A stretch of DNA of 42,191 nucleotides from the IMG/VR virus record IMGVR_UViG_3300032288_002341, positions 1 to 42,191 of that record; one strand, 5' to 3'. Position 1 is the first letter of the stretch. The number at the start of each line of letters is the position of its first letter. Under the pieces are notes generated by a model. The model searched no databases. It had not been told where the DNA came from and worked only from the letters and a program-made list of their open reading frames with translations. Source of the stretch: a virus. A program made the position numbers and the translations under genes. This document shows, piece by piece, positions 13,783 through 20,258 of this stretch.

Positions 13783-13982
13783 CAAAGGATGAACTCCGCG
13801 CCGCAATGCCTCAAACGGCGGCATGGGTTGACGAAATAAGGAGGGTATTCGGAAATGAATCTATATCAGGAATTATTGCAAATGAAGGGCAGCATGAAAT
13901 CCGGTGGCAAGCAAGAAAGAGCATGGCGGGCGCTGGTTCGCCCCACGCCCCGGCGCAAGGTGGTCGGGGAAAAGGCGCCTAG
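13779..13982 (+). CDS. Small hypothetical protein (67 residues)
   Basis: The product begins MTKDELRAAMPQTAAWVDEIRRVFG, a pattern I recall from small phage proteins. Its second half is low-complexity and overlaps another frame that has its own good ribosome site. It may end early in function or both frames may be used. Confidence 0.5.
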   Translation: MTKDELRAAMPQTAAWVDEIRRVFGNESISGIIANEGQHEIRWQARKSMAGAGSPHAPAQGGRGKGA

Positions 13983-14037
13983 TGCGTATCACAGGGGTTT
14001 GATCTGGTCTGCGCGGACGGTGAGGGAGGGGCAATGA
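13855..14037 (+). CDS. Small basic protein overlapping the previous gene (60 residues)
   Basis: AGGAGG lies ten bases before the ATG at 13855, and the TGA overlaps the ATG of the next gene, so coupling is good at both ends. The product is basic (RAWRALVRPTPRRKVVGEK). It shares 128 bases with the previous frame. No family was recognised. Confidence 0.5.
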   Translation: MNLYQELLQMKGSMKSGGKQERAWRALVRPTPRRKVVGEKAPSAYHRGLIWSARTVREGQ

Positions 14038-14156
14038 GCGATTACTTCTACAGCCTATCCTGCGCGTGTATCCGCTACTGGCGCAACGCTGACGATGTTG
14101 GCTATGCGCTGACGGTAGCGACGTTGAATTTTGTGTGCGATGAGGAGTGCCAATGA
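14034..14156 (+). CDS. Small Cys-containing protein (40 residues)
   Basis: The ATG overlaps the previous stop, and a GGAGGGG ribosome site is present. The product MSDYFYSLSCACIRYWRNAD... ends FVCDEECQ and has four cysteines. The TGA overlaps the next ATG. No family was recognised. Confidence 0.45.
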   Translation: MSDYFYSLSCACIRYWRNADDVGYALTVATLNFVCDEECQ

Positions 14157-14323
14157 AAGCAGCTTGGCTTGCGTTGTGGTTTTTAGTTTTGCCTTTTGTT
14201 ATTGGCGCTGCGTTTCATTTTTTTGGCGCGTGGTTGGGTATTCCATGTTTATTTGTGCTGGGAATTATTTGGGTTGGGGTTTGCATAGAAATTTATGAAG
14301 TAGGAAAGGCCGGAGATTTGTAA
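14153..14323 (+). CDS. Small membrane protein (56 residues)
   Basis: Nearly the whole product is hydrophobic, with two segments at about residues 4-22 and 26-46, and a short charged tail (EIYEVGKAGDL). The ATG overlaps the previous stop and the TAA overlaps the next ATG (TAATG). A membrane role such as host exclusion is possible but not shown. Confidence 0.5.
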   Translation: MKAAWLALWFLVLPFVIGAAFHFFGAWLGIPCLFVLGIIWVGVCIEIYEVGKAGDL

Positions 14324-14490
14324 TGGACTTCGCAGAGTGCAGCGTAACGATGCGCCGCTTGATAACGCAAGCAGAACAGTGTGAGCGCGACAAACTTTAC
14401 CGCGCTGCTGTTGTCGAATTGGAGGAGATTATTAGTCTTGCACGACGCGCGATGGAATGTTGTTACGCAAAGGACGAAATCGGTGGTTGA
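14323..14490 (+). CDS. Small helical protein (55 residues)
   Basis: The product is a charged helix with heptad-like spacing (MRRLITQAEQCERDKLYRAAVVELEEIISLARRAMECC). It starts at a TAATG overlap and ends eight bases inside the RusA gene. No family was recognised. Confidence 0.5.
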   Translation: MDFAECSVTMRRLITQAEQCERDKLYRAAVVELEEIISLARRAMECCYAKDEIGG

Positions 14491-14896
14491 GTTGACGCTA
14501 CCTTGGCCGCCAAGCATCAACAATTATTACGGGAGGGCGCGTAATGGGCAGGTGTTTACTAAAGCGCATGGAAAGAAATTCCGTCAAACAGTTGCGGATA
14601 TTGTTGCGGATGCGCGTTGTGAAAAACAGATTGGAACTCTTGCGATGTTCATATTCGCATCGCCGCCTGATAAAAGAAAACGCGACCTTGACAACATTGT
14701 TAAGGCAACCCAAGACGCACTTCAGGAGGCTGGCTGTTACGACAATGACTGCCAGATTGCAGGACTTCACGTCGAGCGCGGGTCTATTGTCAAAGGTGGA
14801 AAAATCTTTGTGCAGATAGTGCAGCACAGAAGCGAAGAACGCAGCAAGCCGGTTTGGTGCATGGACGATTACCCTGACAATCGCAAAGACGTATGA
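14483..14896 (+). CDS. rusA: RusA-type Holliday junction resolvase
   Basis: From the GTG at 14483 the protein has 137 residues and opens with VELTLPWPPSINNYYGR, the usual RusA start. The metal site is in KRDLDNIVKATQDALQEAGCYDNDCQI, with the conserved Asp residues. It cuts four-way DNA junctions during phage recombination and replication. A longer frame back to 14381 overlaps the previous gene and has no family match, so the GTG is preferred. Confidence 0.9.
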   Translation: MVELTLPWPPSINNYYGRARNGQVFTKAHGKKFRQTVADIVADARCEKQIGTLAMFIFASPPDKRKRDLDNIVKATQDALQEAGCYDNDCQIAGLHVERGSIVKGGKIFVQIVQHRSEERSKPVWCMDDYPDNRKDV

Positions 14897-15270
14897 AACC
14901 AGAGATAACCCGCTGCCCTACCTGCAAGCGCAAGCGCACACGATCTAACCCTGCAAACGCTCGCCTGTGGCTGCTGTATCACATGTTGGAAAAATACGAA
15001 GTTCCGGTTATTGATGAAAACGGGGATTTTGTGCTGGACAAGAATGGCAATAAGCGCATGACAACACATTCCGCTGAAACGTGGCACTACTTTTTCAAAA
15101 AAAAGTTTCTTGGGAAAACAGATATTCGCTTGCCTAACGGGAAATATGCGGAAGTAATCAATAGCACTGCGGAGTTGGACGTATCGCAATTCGCGGAATA
15201 CATGGAACAGGTAGAGCAATTCGCAGCCGAGCGCGGGGTGTATTTGGACGCGGTGGAGACGATGGCGTGA
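14893..15270 (+). CDS. NinB/Orf-like recombination protein
   Basis: The 125-residue product has an N-terminal CPTCKRKR pair and then SNPANARLWLLYHMLE. The C-terminal segment STAELDVSQFAEYMEQVEQFAAERGV resembles the conserved end of lambda NinB (Orf), which helps load recombinases on SSB-coated DNA. The Cys pair at the start is not usual for NinB. It overlaps RusA and the methyltransferase by four bases each. Confidence 0.65.
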   Translation: MKPEITRCPTCKRKRTRSNPANARLWLLYHMLEKYEVPVIDENGDFVLDKNGNKRMTTHSAETWHYFFKKKFLGKTDIRLPNGKYAEVINSTAELDVSQFAEYMEQVEQFAAERGVYLDAVETMA

Positions 15271-16016
15271 AGGTGTTGGATTTATTCAGCGGAATAGGAG
15301 GGTTTAGCCTTGGACTTGAGCGAGCCGGATTTGAAACCGTTGCTTTCTGCGAAATTGAACCATTCTGCCGAGCCGTGCTTAGAAAACACTGGCCCAACGT
15401 TCCGCAATACGACGATGTGCGAACCCTCACAGCAGAACGACTCGCGGCAGATGGAATTCGACCCGACGTTATTTGCGGAGGGTTCCCATGCCAACCATAC
15501 AGCCACGCTGGAAAACGAATGGGTAAAGAAGATAACCGCGCCCTCTGGCCTGAGTATCGCCGCCTTATCAAAGAATGCAGGCCGTCTTGGGTTATTGGAG
15601 AAAATGTTGTTGGGTTCGTCGATTTGGGCCTCGACGACATGCTTACCGATTTGGAGGGTTTGGGCTACTCCTGCCGGCCGTTTGATATTCCGGCTTGTGC
15701 CGTTGGGGCGAACAACGAGCGAAGAAGGGAATGGATTATTGCCCACGCCTACAGCGATGGACTCAAAAGGCGGATCAATTTCAAGGTATGGGGAAAAACA
15801 CAAGAAAGACCGCTTGAAATACTGGGCGGCATACCAAGCAAAAATAAAAGGAACGGTATACCCGCACCCGAATTTTGTAGAAAAAATGATGGGATACCCG
15901 GACTCGTGGACAGACTTAAAGGACTCGGAAACGCCGTTGTCCCGCAAATCCCCGAATTGATTGGCAGAGCAATATTGGAGGCTGAAAAATGCAAACTTGC
16001 CGAATCTGCGAAGTAA
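15267..16016 (+). CDS. DNA cytosine-C5 methyltransferase
   Basis: This 249-residue enzyme has motif I (LDLFSGIGGFSLGLERAGF, SAM site), motif IV GGFPCQPYS with catalytic Cys 75, motif VI ENV, motif VIII NNERRR and motifs IX-X RLKGLGNAVVPQI. It is short for the family because the target-recognition region is small. It should methylate phage or host DNA and protect against restriction. The start is GTG. A second long frame overlaps most of it, and the downstream HNH gene ends in a similar tail; both are discussed as findings. Confidence 0.93.
   Translation: MKVLDLFSGIGGFSLGLERAGFETVAFCEIEPFCRAVLRKHWPNVPQYDDVRTLTAERLAADGIRPDVICGGFPCQPYSHAGKRMGKEDNRALWPEYRRLIKECRPSWVIGENVVGFVDLGLDDMLTDLEGLGYSCRPFDIPACAVGANNERRREWIIAHAYSDGLKRRINFKVWGKTQERPLEILGGIPSKNKRNGIPAPEFCRKNDGIPGLVDRLKGLGNAVVPQIPELIGRAILEAEKCKLAESAK
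15310..15960 (+). CDS. Overlapping frame inside the methyltransferase gene (possible second protein or relic)
   Basis: A 216-residue frame from a TTG at 15310 runs in a different frame through the methyltransferase gene. Its second half contains LLPTPTAMDSKGG and HPNFVEKMMGYPDSWTDL and ends SETPLSRKSPN. I recall these motifs from independent phage proteins annotated near C5-methyltransferases. The first half has no recognisable content and the start is weak. It could be translated, or a relic of a fusion or recombination with a related gene. Confidence 0.35.
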   Translation: MDLSEPDLKPLLSAKLNHSAEPCLENTGPTFRNTTMCEPSQQNDSRQMEFDPTLFAEGSHANHTATLENEWVKKITAPSGLSIAALSKNAGRLGLLEKMLLGSSIWASTTCLPIWRVWATPAGRLIFRLVPLGRTTSEEGNGLLPTPTAMDSKGGSISRYGEKHKKDRLKYWAAYQAKIKGTVYPHPNFVEKMMGYPDSWTDLKDSETPLSRKSPN

Positions 16017-16441
16017 CTAAACCGCTGTCTGAGTTTCGCTTTCGTCAGGATAAAAACTGGCGCGTGAAAGAGTGCAAGCCTTGCGAAAGTAAGGCCGCAA
16101 AAGTCTGGTATAAGGCGGCGAAACGTCGCGACCCGATCAAATGGCGAGTTCAAGTTTTAAGATTGAATAGAAGCAAACATATAACACTGGAATGGCTTGA
16201 GTCCGAACTTCAAAAGCAGGACTTTAAATGCGCTCTAAGCGGTAGGCAAATTGACATTCTTACATTAGAAGTCGATCACATTATCGCCCGATCTAAGGGC
16301 GGCACTGATGAGTTATCAAACCTGCGCCTTGTATGCCGAGCAGCCAATGCCGCAAAGGGAGAACTGACAGACGCCGAACTGTTGACGCTATGCAAAGAAA
16401 TCATCGGTCGCGCAATCATGCAAGCGGAATCCGTGAAATGA
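15989..16441 (+). CDS. HNH endonuclease with zinc-finger N-terminus and methyltransferase-like tail
   Basis: The 150-residue protein begins MQTCRICEVTKPLSEF with CKPCESKA completing a zinc finger. The HNH core LEVDHIIARSKGGTDELSNLRLVCRAANAAKG lies at about residues 92-123. The last residues EIIGRAIMQAES closely match the tail of the upstream methyltransferase (ELIGRAILEAEK). It overlaps the methyltransferase end by 28 bases and its stop overlaps the next ATG. This looks like a mobile endonuclease inserted at the 3-prime end of the methyltransferase gene. Confidence 0.85.
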   Translation: MQTCRICEVTKPLSEFRFRQDKNWRVKECKPCESKAAKVWYKAAKRRDPIKWRVQVLRLNRSKHITLEWLESELQKQDFKCALSGRQIDILTLEVDHIIARSKGGTDELSNLRLVCRAANAAKGELTDAELLTLCKEIIGRAIMQAESVK

Positions 16442-16737
16442 GCAAGCTACTAGCCGATGCCCGCGATCAGCAATGCACAAACTGCGGAGGGTTCAGCGGT
16501 GTTGTATCGGCCCATAGCAATCTAGGCATACATGGTAAGGGAATTGGAAAGAAATCCGCAGATATTTTCAGCGCCCATCTGTGTCAATACTGCCACGACT
16601 GGTATGACGGGCGCGCAGGTTACAAGCTAGACCCTACGCAGGTATACGAATACGCCGAGCGTCAGGAGATGTGGCAAAGGGCGTTTGAGCGCACGTTAAA
16701 GCGACGGATTGAGGAATTGGAGACGGTGAAGATATGA
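16438..16737 (+). CDS. DUF1364-type nuclease domain protein
   Basis: From the ATG at 16438, overlapping the HNH stop, the product has 99 residues: MSKLLADARDQQCTNCGG, then VVSAHSNLGIHGKGIGKKSADIFSAHLCQYCHDWYDGR. The Cys pairs and the HxN...CxxCH pattern match the DUF1364 family found in Nin regions, thought to be HNH-type nucleases. It lies with RusA and NinB-like genes. A longer frame back to 16333 overlaps the HNH gene and is rejected. Confidence 0.8.
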   Translation: MSKLLADARDQQCTNCGGFSGVVSAHSNLGIHGKGIGKKSADIFSAHLCQYCHDWYDGRAGYKLDPTQVYEYAERQEMWQRAFERTLKRRIEELETVKI

Positions 16738-16988
16738 CAGAGAGCGAAGCGAAAACTAAATGGTGCCCGATGGTGCGGTTTTACGTTGCAGACCACGATC
16801 ATTACGACAACAAACCGCAAAACGACGGATTTGGTAAAGCCGACAAAAATTCAGGATTTTGCATCGGCTCTGCGTGCATGATGTGGCGATGGAATGAACC
16901 GCAAAACATAAATTTTAAAGGAGACCCGCCGTATTCAATGGTTGGCGAGGATATGAACGGCTACTGCGGATTATCGGGGAAACTATAA
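16734..16988 (+). CDS. Cys-rich phage protein (84 residues)
   Basis: The product has several conserved-looking Cys residues (KWCPMVRFY, FCIGSACMMWRW, GYCGLSGKL), as in small phage proteins seen in Nin-type regions. The spacing suggests a metal site. The ATG overlaps the previous TGA. No function is known. Confidence 0.7.
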   Translation: MTESEAKTKWCPMVRFYVADHDHYDNKPQNDGFGKADKNSGFCIGSACMMWRWNEPQNINFKGDPPYSMVGEDMNGYCGLSGKL

Positions 16989-17204
16989 ATGGGCGTTAGG
17001 AACTCAACCTTCACAGACTGCTACAACGAAATCGTCGGGCTTCGTCGGTTGCTGACCTATAAAGCAATGGAACGCATAACCGGGGTTCCCGCCGACACAT
17101 TGAAAGATCAGATTTACCAAAACAGAAACGGCCTTCAACGTAGAGACGCGGCGCAGAAAATAAAAGACCTTCACGCGGACTTTAAAAATAGGGGGTGGAT
17201 TTAA
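16989..17204 (+). CDS. Small hypothetical protein (71 residues)
   Basis: The gene starts right after the previous stop. The helical product has an HTH-like stretch (YKAMERITGVPADTLKDQIYQNRNGLQRRDAA). Its TAA overlaps the ATG of the Q-like gene (TAATG). It may bind DNA, but no family was recognised. Confidence 0.6.
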   Translation: MGVRNSTFTDCYNEIVGLRRLLTYKAMERITGVPADTLKDQIYQNRNGLQRRDAAQKIKDLHADFKNRGWI

Positions 17205-17719
17205 TGGCAAATTTGCGCGAAGCCTACAGCCATATTTCGTTTGCATCCCTTGAATGGAACGAAAACACCGAAAAAGCCATAGACCGAGTGGCGGCTGCGG
17301 CACTGGCCTCACCTGTCGGGTTGCTTCTCTGGAAAGCTAAGTATCTGCTGGAACCGGACGCCTACAAACGCGCTCAGATCGCTTTAAGCGAGATTTACGG
17401 CAAGCGGTATAAGGATGCCCCAACCGTCCGCGCTGCGCTCGTTGGGCAGGCTTTACGCGAGTTTTTGGCGCCTTCATGCCGCACATGCAAAGGGGTCGGG
17501 GAGCACATGCTAGAAGATCGGCGTGTGGTTTGCGATACCTGCGGGGGTTCAAAGATTCACCGATATACCGACCAAGAACGGGCGGGAACTATGCAGCTAT
17601 CCTACGCTCTAACGAAACATTGCGCCCATAAACTGCAATGGCTGCTTGGGGTGATGGGTGCCGAGGATTCAAAGGTAAACGCGGAAATGTGCAGGCAGTT
17701 GGAACGTCATGCAAATTAG
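17204..17719 (+). CDS. Q-like late antiterminator
   Basis: The 171-residue product has a helical N-terminal half, then a DnaJ-like zinc finger (CRTCKGVGEH ... VCDTCGG, about residues 92-117), then a helical tail. This layout and its place at the end of the early-right operon fit phage antitermination protein Q, which lets RNA polymerase read through the terminator before the late genes. A strong terminator does lie downstream at 19155. The family assignment is by layout; no single signature proves it. The ATG at 17204 is preferred over one nine bases upstream. Confidence 0.65.
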   Translation: MANLREAYSHISFASLEWNENTEKAIDRVAAAALASPVGLLLWKAKYLLEPDAYKRAQIALSEIYGKRYKDAPTVRAALVGQALREFLAPSCRTCKGVGEHMLEDRRVVCDTCGGSKIHRYTDQERAGTMQLSYALTKHCAHKLQWLLGVMGAEDSKVNAEMCRQLERHAN

Positions 17720-18196
17720 CGTGAACCTGCTTTAGCAATCTGCGTTATAAGTAACCAAATTCGGGCGGCTCGCGGCTGATGCAAAGCCGGAGATTAAAAA
17801 GCGATGGACTCGCTCGCCCTGCAAAATCCGCGCCCTTGCCGAAACCCTGCCACCCTACCACTACGAGTAAAACAGGGATTTCGCGTCAAGGCCGGAACTA
17901 ATTGCTGATTTGCCGAAACTGAGCTTGGTAATGGGTAGCCGCCAAAGAACCTTTCAGTAGGGCGCGGCCTAAGTCGCACGTAGCAGCCAGCAAATAGCAA
18001 TCTCGCCTCGATGCAGGCCGCTTGCCAGTTGCGAACGCTGGCACCTATTTCGGCGGCAGACGTTTCGCGTTGGATGGAACAAACCATCTGTTCCCCAGCT
18101 TGACCGCCCCCGGTATGCGCCCCTCGGAGACGAGGACGTGGGCGCGTTGGCGATTGACGGCGTTGAGTTTAGCCCATCGGGGCAGGGGGATTAGGT
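17720..18196. other. Long gap without a convincing gene (late leader candidate or gene remnant)
   Basis: No good start with a good frame was seen on either strand in these 477 bases. One plus-strand frame is open from 17973 to the TAG at 18192-18194 and ends with protein-like sequence (LGDEDVGALAIDGVEFSPSG) but has no ATG, so it may be the end of a broken gene. In lambdoid phages the late promoter and Q-binding site follow gene Q. No clear promoter pair was found here, only a TTATAA near 17744. Confidence 0.4.
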
Positions 18197-18385
18197 TCAT
18201 TTGCCCCCCTGAACGGTTGCCCAGTGCGCTGCGATCTCATCGCGGGATTGCTTGCTTATTGCCTCAGAAAACCCAAGGTCTCGGTAAAGAGATCCGAAGA
18301 TTTCAAGCTGGTGGCGTTTTTCAATATCGGAAATTTTTACGGTAATTCCAATTGAGTTAAGAATAGAACTGTATCCAATTTCCAT
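18197..18385 (-). CDS. Small hypothetical protein, last gene of the leftward side operon (62 residues)
   Basis: The ATG at 18385 overlaps the previous stop (TAATG). The product has a mixed helix-strand pattern (SILNSIGITVKISDIEKRHQLEIFGSLYRDLG) and no motif. It is the last of four coupled or close genes read leftward from the promoter at 19017-19045. Confidence 0.6.
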   Translation of the reverse strand: MEIGYSSILNSIGITVKISDIEKRHQLEIFGSLYRDLGFSEAISKQSRDEIAAHWATVQGGK

Positions 18386-18636
18386 TATTGCGCTCCTTTT
18401 GCTTTGGCGATAGCTGCGCGTGCCATATTTAGAACATCGTCAGGCGTCCCGGTGTCGTATTCCAGCATAGTTTCCAGCGCCGCAAGCAGATCGGGCGCGG
18501 CGGCTATCAGATGCGCCATTTGGTCATGTTCTGCGGAACGCTGCAAGCCTTCGCCGGGAGTAATCATGCCTTCTTCGCCGGTATCGACGGACAGGCGGTT
18601 TTTGATGGGGTTGGTAACAACTTTCCAGTTTTGCAT
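18385..18636 (-). CDS. Conserved small phage protein with AHLIAAAPDLLAALE motif (83 residues)
   Basis: The motif MAHLIAAAPDLLAALETML is very common in small phage and prophage proteins of unknown function. A perfect-looking ribosome site (AAGGAGA) lies eight bases before the ATG. Its presence in many prophages suggests a regulatory or accessory role, but none is established. Confidence 0.8.
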   Translation of the reverse strand: MQNWKVVTNPIKNRLSVDTGEEGMITPGEGLQRSAEHDQMAHLIAAAPDLLAALETMLEYDTGTPDDVLNMARAAIAKAKGAQ

Positions 18637-18668
18637 GTTTGCATCTCCTTAAGCGCCCTGAAGGGCTG

Positions 18669-18836
18669 TTAGCGGTTTACCCAGATAATTTTGCCTTGCT
18701 GCCTAGCTGTGCTGTAGTGCCACATCTGACCTGCGCCGCAGCGTTTGCAATTCCTTAACATTGGGCGACCGCCGTGATCGTTTTGTATGTATTTCCACGA
18801 ATGAATGCCAATTCTGCAAAGAAAACGGCCAATCAT
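18669..18836 (-). CDS. DUF1660-like zinc protein (55 residues)
   Basis: The product begins MIGRFLCRIGIHSWKY and has NCKRCGAGQ later. This Cys...His, CxxC layout resembles the DUF1660 family of small prophage proteins. The ATG overlaps the previous stop (ATGA). It is probably a small zinc-binding protein. No role is known. Confidence 0.65.
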   Translation of the reverse strand: MIGRFLCRIGIHSWKYIQNDHGGRPMLRNCKRCGAGQMWHYSTARQQGKIIWVNR

Positions 18837-18976
18837 TTGGCCGCCTCGAATTTCTTGATTACGGCGATTGCTTGAGCAACAACCGGATTGTTATTTTTGA
18901 GTTTTGCGACCAGCAAGATGCTGCGGGCTTGTTCAGCGTTTTCTACCGTGTATCCCATCAAAGTGTATTTTTGCAT
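18833..18976 (-). CDS. Small hypothetical protein, first gene of the side operon (47 residues)
   Basis: The product MQKYTLMGYTVENAEQARSI... ends AVIKKFEAAK and is mostly helical. AAGGAGAAA lies just before the ATG. It is the first gene after the strong leftward promoter and overlaps the next by an ATGA junction. No family was recognised. Confidence 0.65.
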   Translation of the reverse strand: MQKYTLMGYTVENAEQARSILLVAKLKNNNPVVAQAIAVIKKFEAAK

Positions 18977-19016
18977 GTCGTTTCTCCTTGTGTGTGATGC
19001 GTTAGTTGATGAGTGA

Positions 19017-19045
19017 ATGATATAGACCAGCGTCTATGCTGTCAA
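19017..19045 (-). promoter_or_regulatory. Near-consensus leftward promoter with internal dyad
   Basis: On the minus strand TTGACA (19045-19040) is followed by exactly 17 bases and TATCAT (19022-19017). The spacer and edges hold the dyad ATAGAC-N4-GTCTAT, at about 19022-19037, which has the same N4 layout as the immunity operators but a different sequence. The promoter drives the four genes at 18197-18976, against late transcription. Confidence 0.75.
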
Positions 19046-19154
19046 GCATTTAACGCAAAATAGATCGGCCAATAATCAAGCACTTAGCGATTTGGGCAAA
19101 AATAGTTGCATTTTCAACCCCTCGCACTAGCTTACCGTCCGGTGGCTGGTGCTT

Positions 19155-19177
19155 TGCCCCGAAAGGGGCTTTTTTAT
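19155..19177 (+). terminator. Strong plus-strand intrinsic terminator before the late genes
   Basis: GCCCC-GAAA-GGGGC is followed by TTTTTTATT. The stem is perfect and GC-rich. It stands between the Q-like gene region and the first late gene. In a lambda-like scheme this is where early-right or late-leader transcripts stop unless Q modifies the polymerase. Confidence 0.85.
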
Positions 19178-19202
19178 TAGCTGGCCGGATAGATAGCCCG
19201 AA

Positions 19203-19436
19203 GTGAACGGAACGCACGGAAGGCTACCGGCTGGCGCCCTCGATATGTTTGCGAAACCGAACAAGAGACTAGACGAGAACATACCGCTGGAAGCCTTCAG
19301 GATGCGATTAGAGGGCATGAGTTACGCAGATATAGCAAAGGTATTGGGCAAGAGTGAGAGATGGACGCAAAGACTGATAGCGCGGGGAAGGCCGCGAAAG
19401 ACCGGGCTGGGGCTGATGGCGCTACTAAGCCAGTGA
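19203..19436 (+). CDS. Small HTH protein at the start of the late region
   Basis: From the GTG at 19203 the product has 77 residues; an ATG at 19245 would give 63. The segment MSYADIAKVLGKSERWTQRLIARGRP is a clear HTH. It could be an early terminase-type DNA-binding factor or a regulator. No strong ribosome site was seen before either start. It overlaps the next gene by 76 bases. Confidence 0.55.
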   Translation: MNGTHGRLPAGALDMFAKPNKRLDENIPLEAFRMRLEGMSYADIAKVLGKSERWTQRLIARGRPRKTGLGLMALLSQ

Positions 19437-19582
19437 TTGACTTCGCAGACCTGTTAACCGTGCGCTGTAGCCAGTGCAGGATGTTCGCGTATCACACTGG
19501 AGGCCATGGCGAAATGACGGAGCAGGGTTACGTGTGCCAAGGATGCCTAGACATGAATGACGGTAAATACGCTTATGGGTAA
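19361..19582 (+). CDS. Small zinc-finger protein (73 residues)
   Basis: The product has an Ala/Lys-rich start and then RCSQCRMF ... YVCQGCLD, two Cys pairs spaced for one zinc ion. It overlaps the HTH gene in another frame and the next gene by 26 bases. No family was recognised. Confidence 0.55.
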   Translation: MDAKTDSAGKAAKDRAGADGATKPVIDFADLLTVRCSQCRMFAYHTGGHGEMTEQGYVCQGCLDMNDGKYAYG

Positions 19583-19739
19583 GACCGTCGATGAGGCAGA
19601 GCAGATCGCAACAAAGGCCGCTGAAGACGCATTTATCGCCAGCTTTGAACCGCAAGACCGCCTAGCCGCTGAACGCATGGCAAAGGCAATCACCGCTTAT
19701 CTGGAAGCTAAACACCAAACAGAATGGGAAACCACATGA
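19557..19739 (+). CDS. Small helical protein (60 residues)
   Basis: The acidic helical product (TVDEAEQIATKAAEDAFIASFEPQDRLAAERMAKAI) starts at an ATG at 19557 or at one at 19575 that lies closer to the previous stop. Its TGA overlaps the start of a very short Lys-rich frame. No family was recognised. Confidence 0.5.
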   Translation: MTVNTLMGKTVDEAEQIATKAAEDAFIASFEPQDRLAAERMAKAITAYLEAKHQTEWETT

Positions 19740-19780
19740 AGAAATCAAAAGGAAAGGGCAAGGGCAAAAAGCCTTGTTAA
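19736..19780 (+). CDS. Possible 14-residue Lys-rich peptide
   Basis: The ATG overlaps the previous stop (ATGA) and encodes MKKSKGKGKGKKPC followed by TAA. Seven of 14 residues are Lys. The next gene starts four bases later. The coupled position supports translation, but so short a frame can arise by chance. Confidence 0.35.
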   Translation: MKKSKGKGKGKKPC

Positions 19781-19783
19781 GTC

Positions 19784-20251
19784 ATGTCGGTTAAATACTA
19801 CGTCTACATCCTGCGCGATCCGCGAGACGGTAAACCCTTCTACGTTGGTAAGGGTCGGCATCGCAGAATGGGGCAGCATGTCTTGGACGCAGAAAGCGGG
19901 AACGGCGCCAAGGCAGCAAAGATTCGGGAAATAACGGAAGCTGGCCGGGGCATCGAATACACGGTCGATTCTGAGTGGGTAATGGAACAGGCTGCATTTG
20001 ACCGCGAGCGCGAACTAATTAAAACCACGCCCGGATTAACCAATATCGTCCATAACAACACAAAGCCGCTTGTCTGGGATACGCACAGTTTATTCTTTAA
20101 TGCTCTGCTAGAGAGCGGCAAAGCAAGGAAGTATTACGCTGAGAAATACCTGCAAATCTTCAGCAAAGAGCGATGCAAAAAGCATGACCTATTGTGGCAA
20201 TGGGAATCATGCGAACACATGGCATTAAACGCCACGCCGGAAATGGCGTAA
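19784..20251 (+). CDS. GIY-YIG endonuclease
   Basis: The 155-residue protein opens with YYVYILRDPRDGKPFYVGKGRHRR, the GIY-YIG core, and has a downstream Glu-rich region typical of the LEM-3-like branch (FDRERELIKTT). The C-terminal 60 residues are likely the DNA-contacting part. It sits just before the small terminase candidate. It may be a homing endonuclease or a nuclease working with packaging. Confidence 0.85.
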   Translation: MSVKYYVYILRDPRDGKPFYVGKGRHRRMGQHVLDAESGNGAKAAKIREITEAGRGIEYTVDSEWVMEQAAFDRERELIKTTPGLTNIVHNNTKPLVWDTHSLFFNALLESGKARKYYAEKYLQIFSKERCKKHDLLWQWESCEHMALNATPEMA

Positions 20252-20258
20252 ATATCTG

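Noticed and set aside
15282-15947. A 221-residue minus-strand frame opposite the methyltransferase
   Set aside because: It has no recognisable domain and mirrors the codon pattern of the plus-strand gene.
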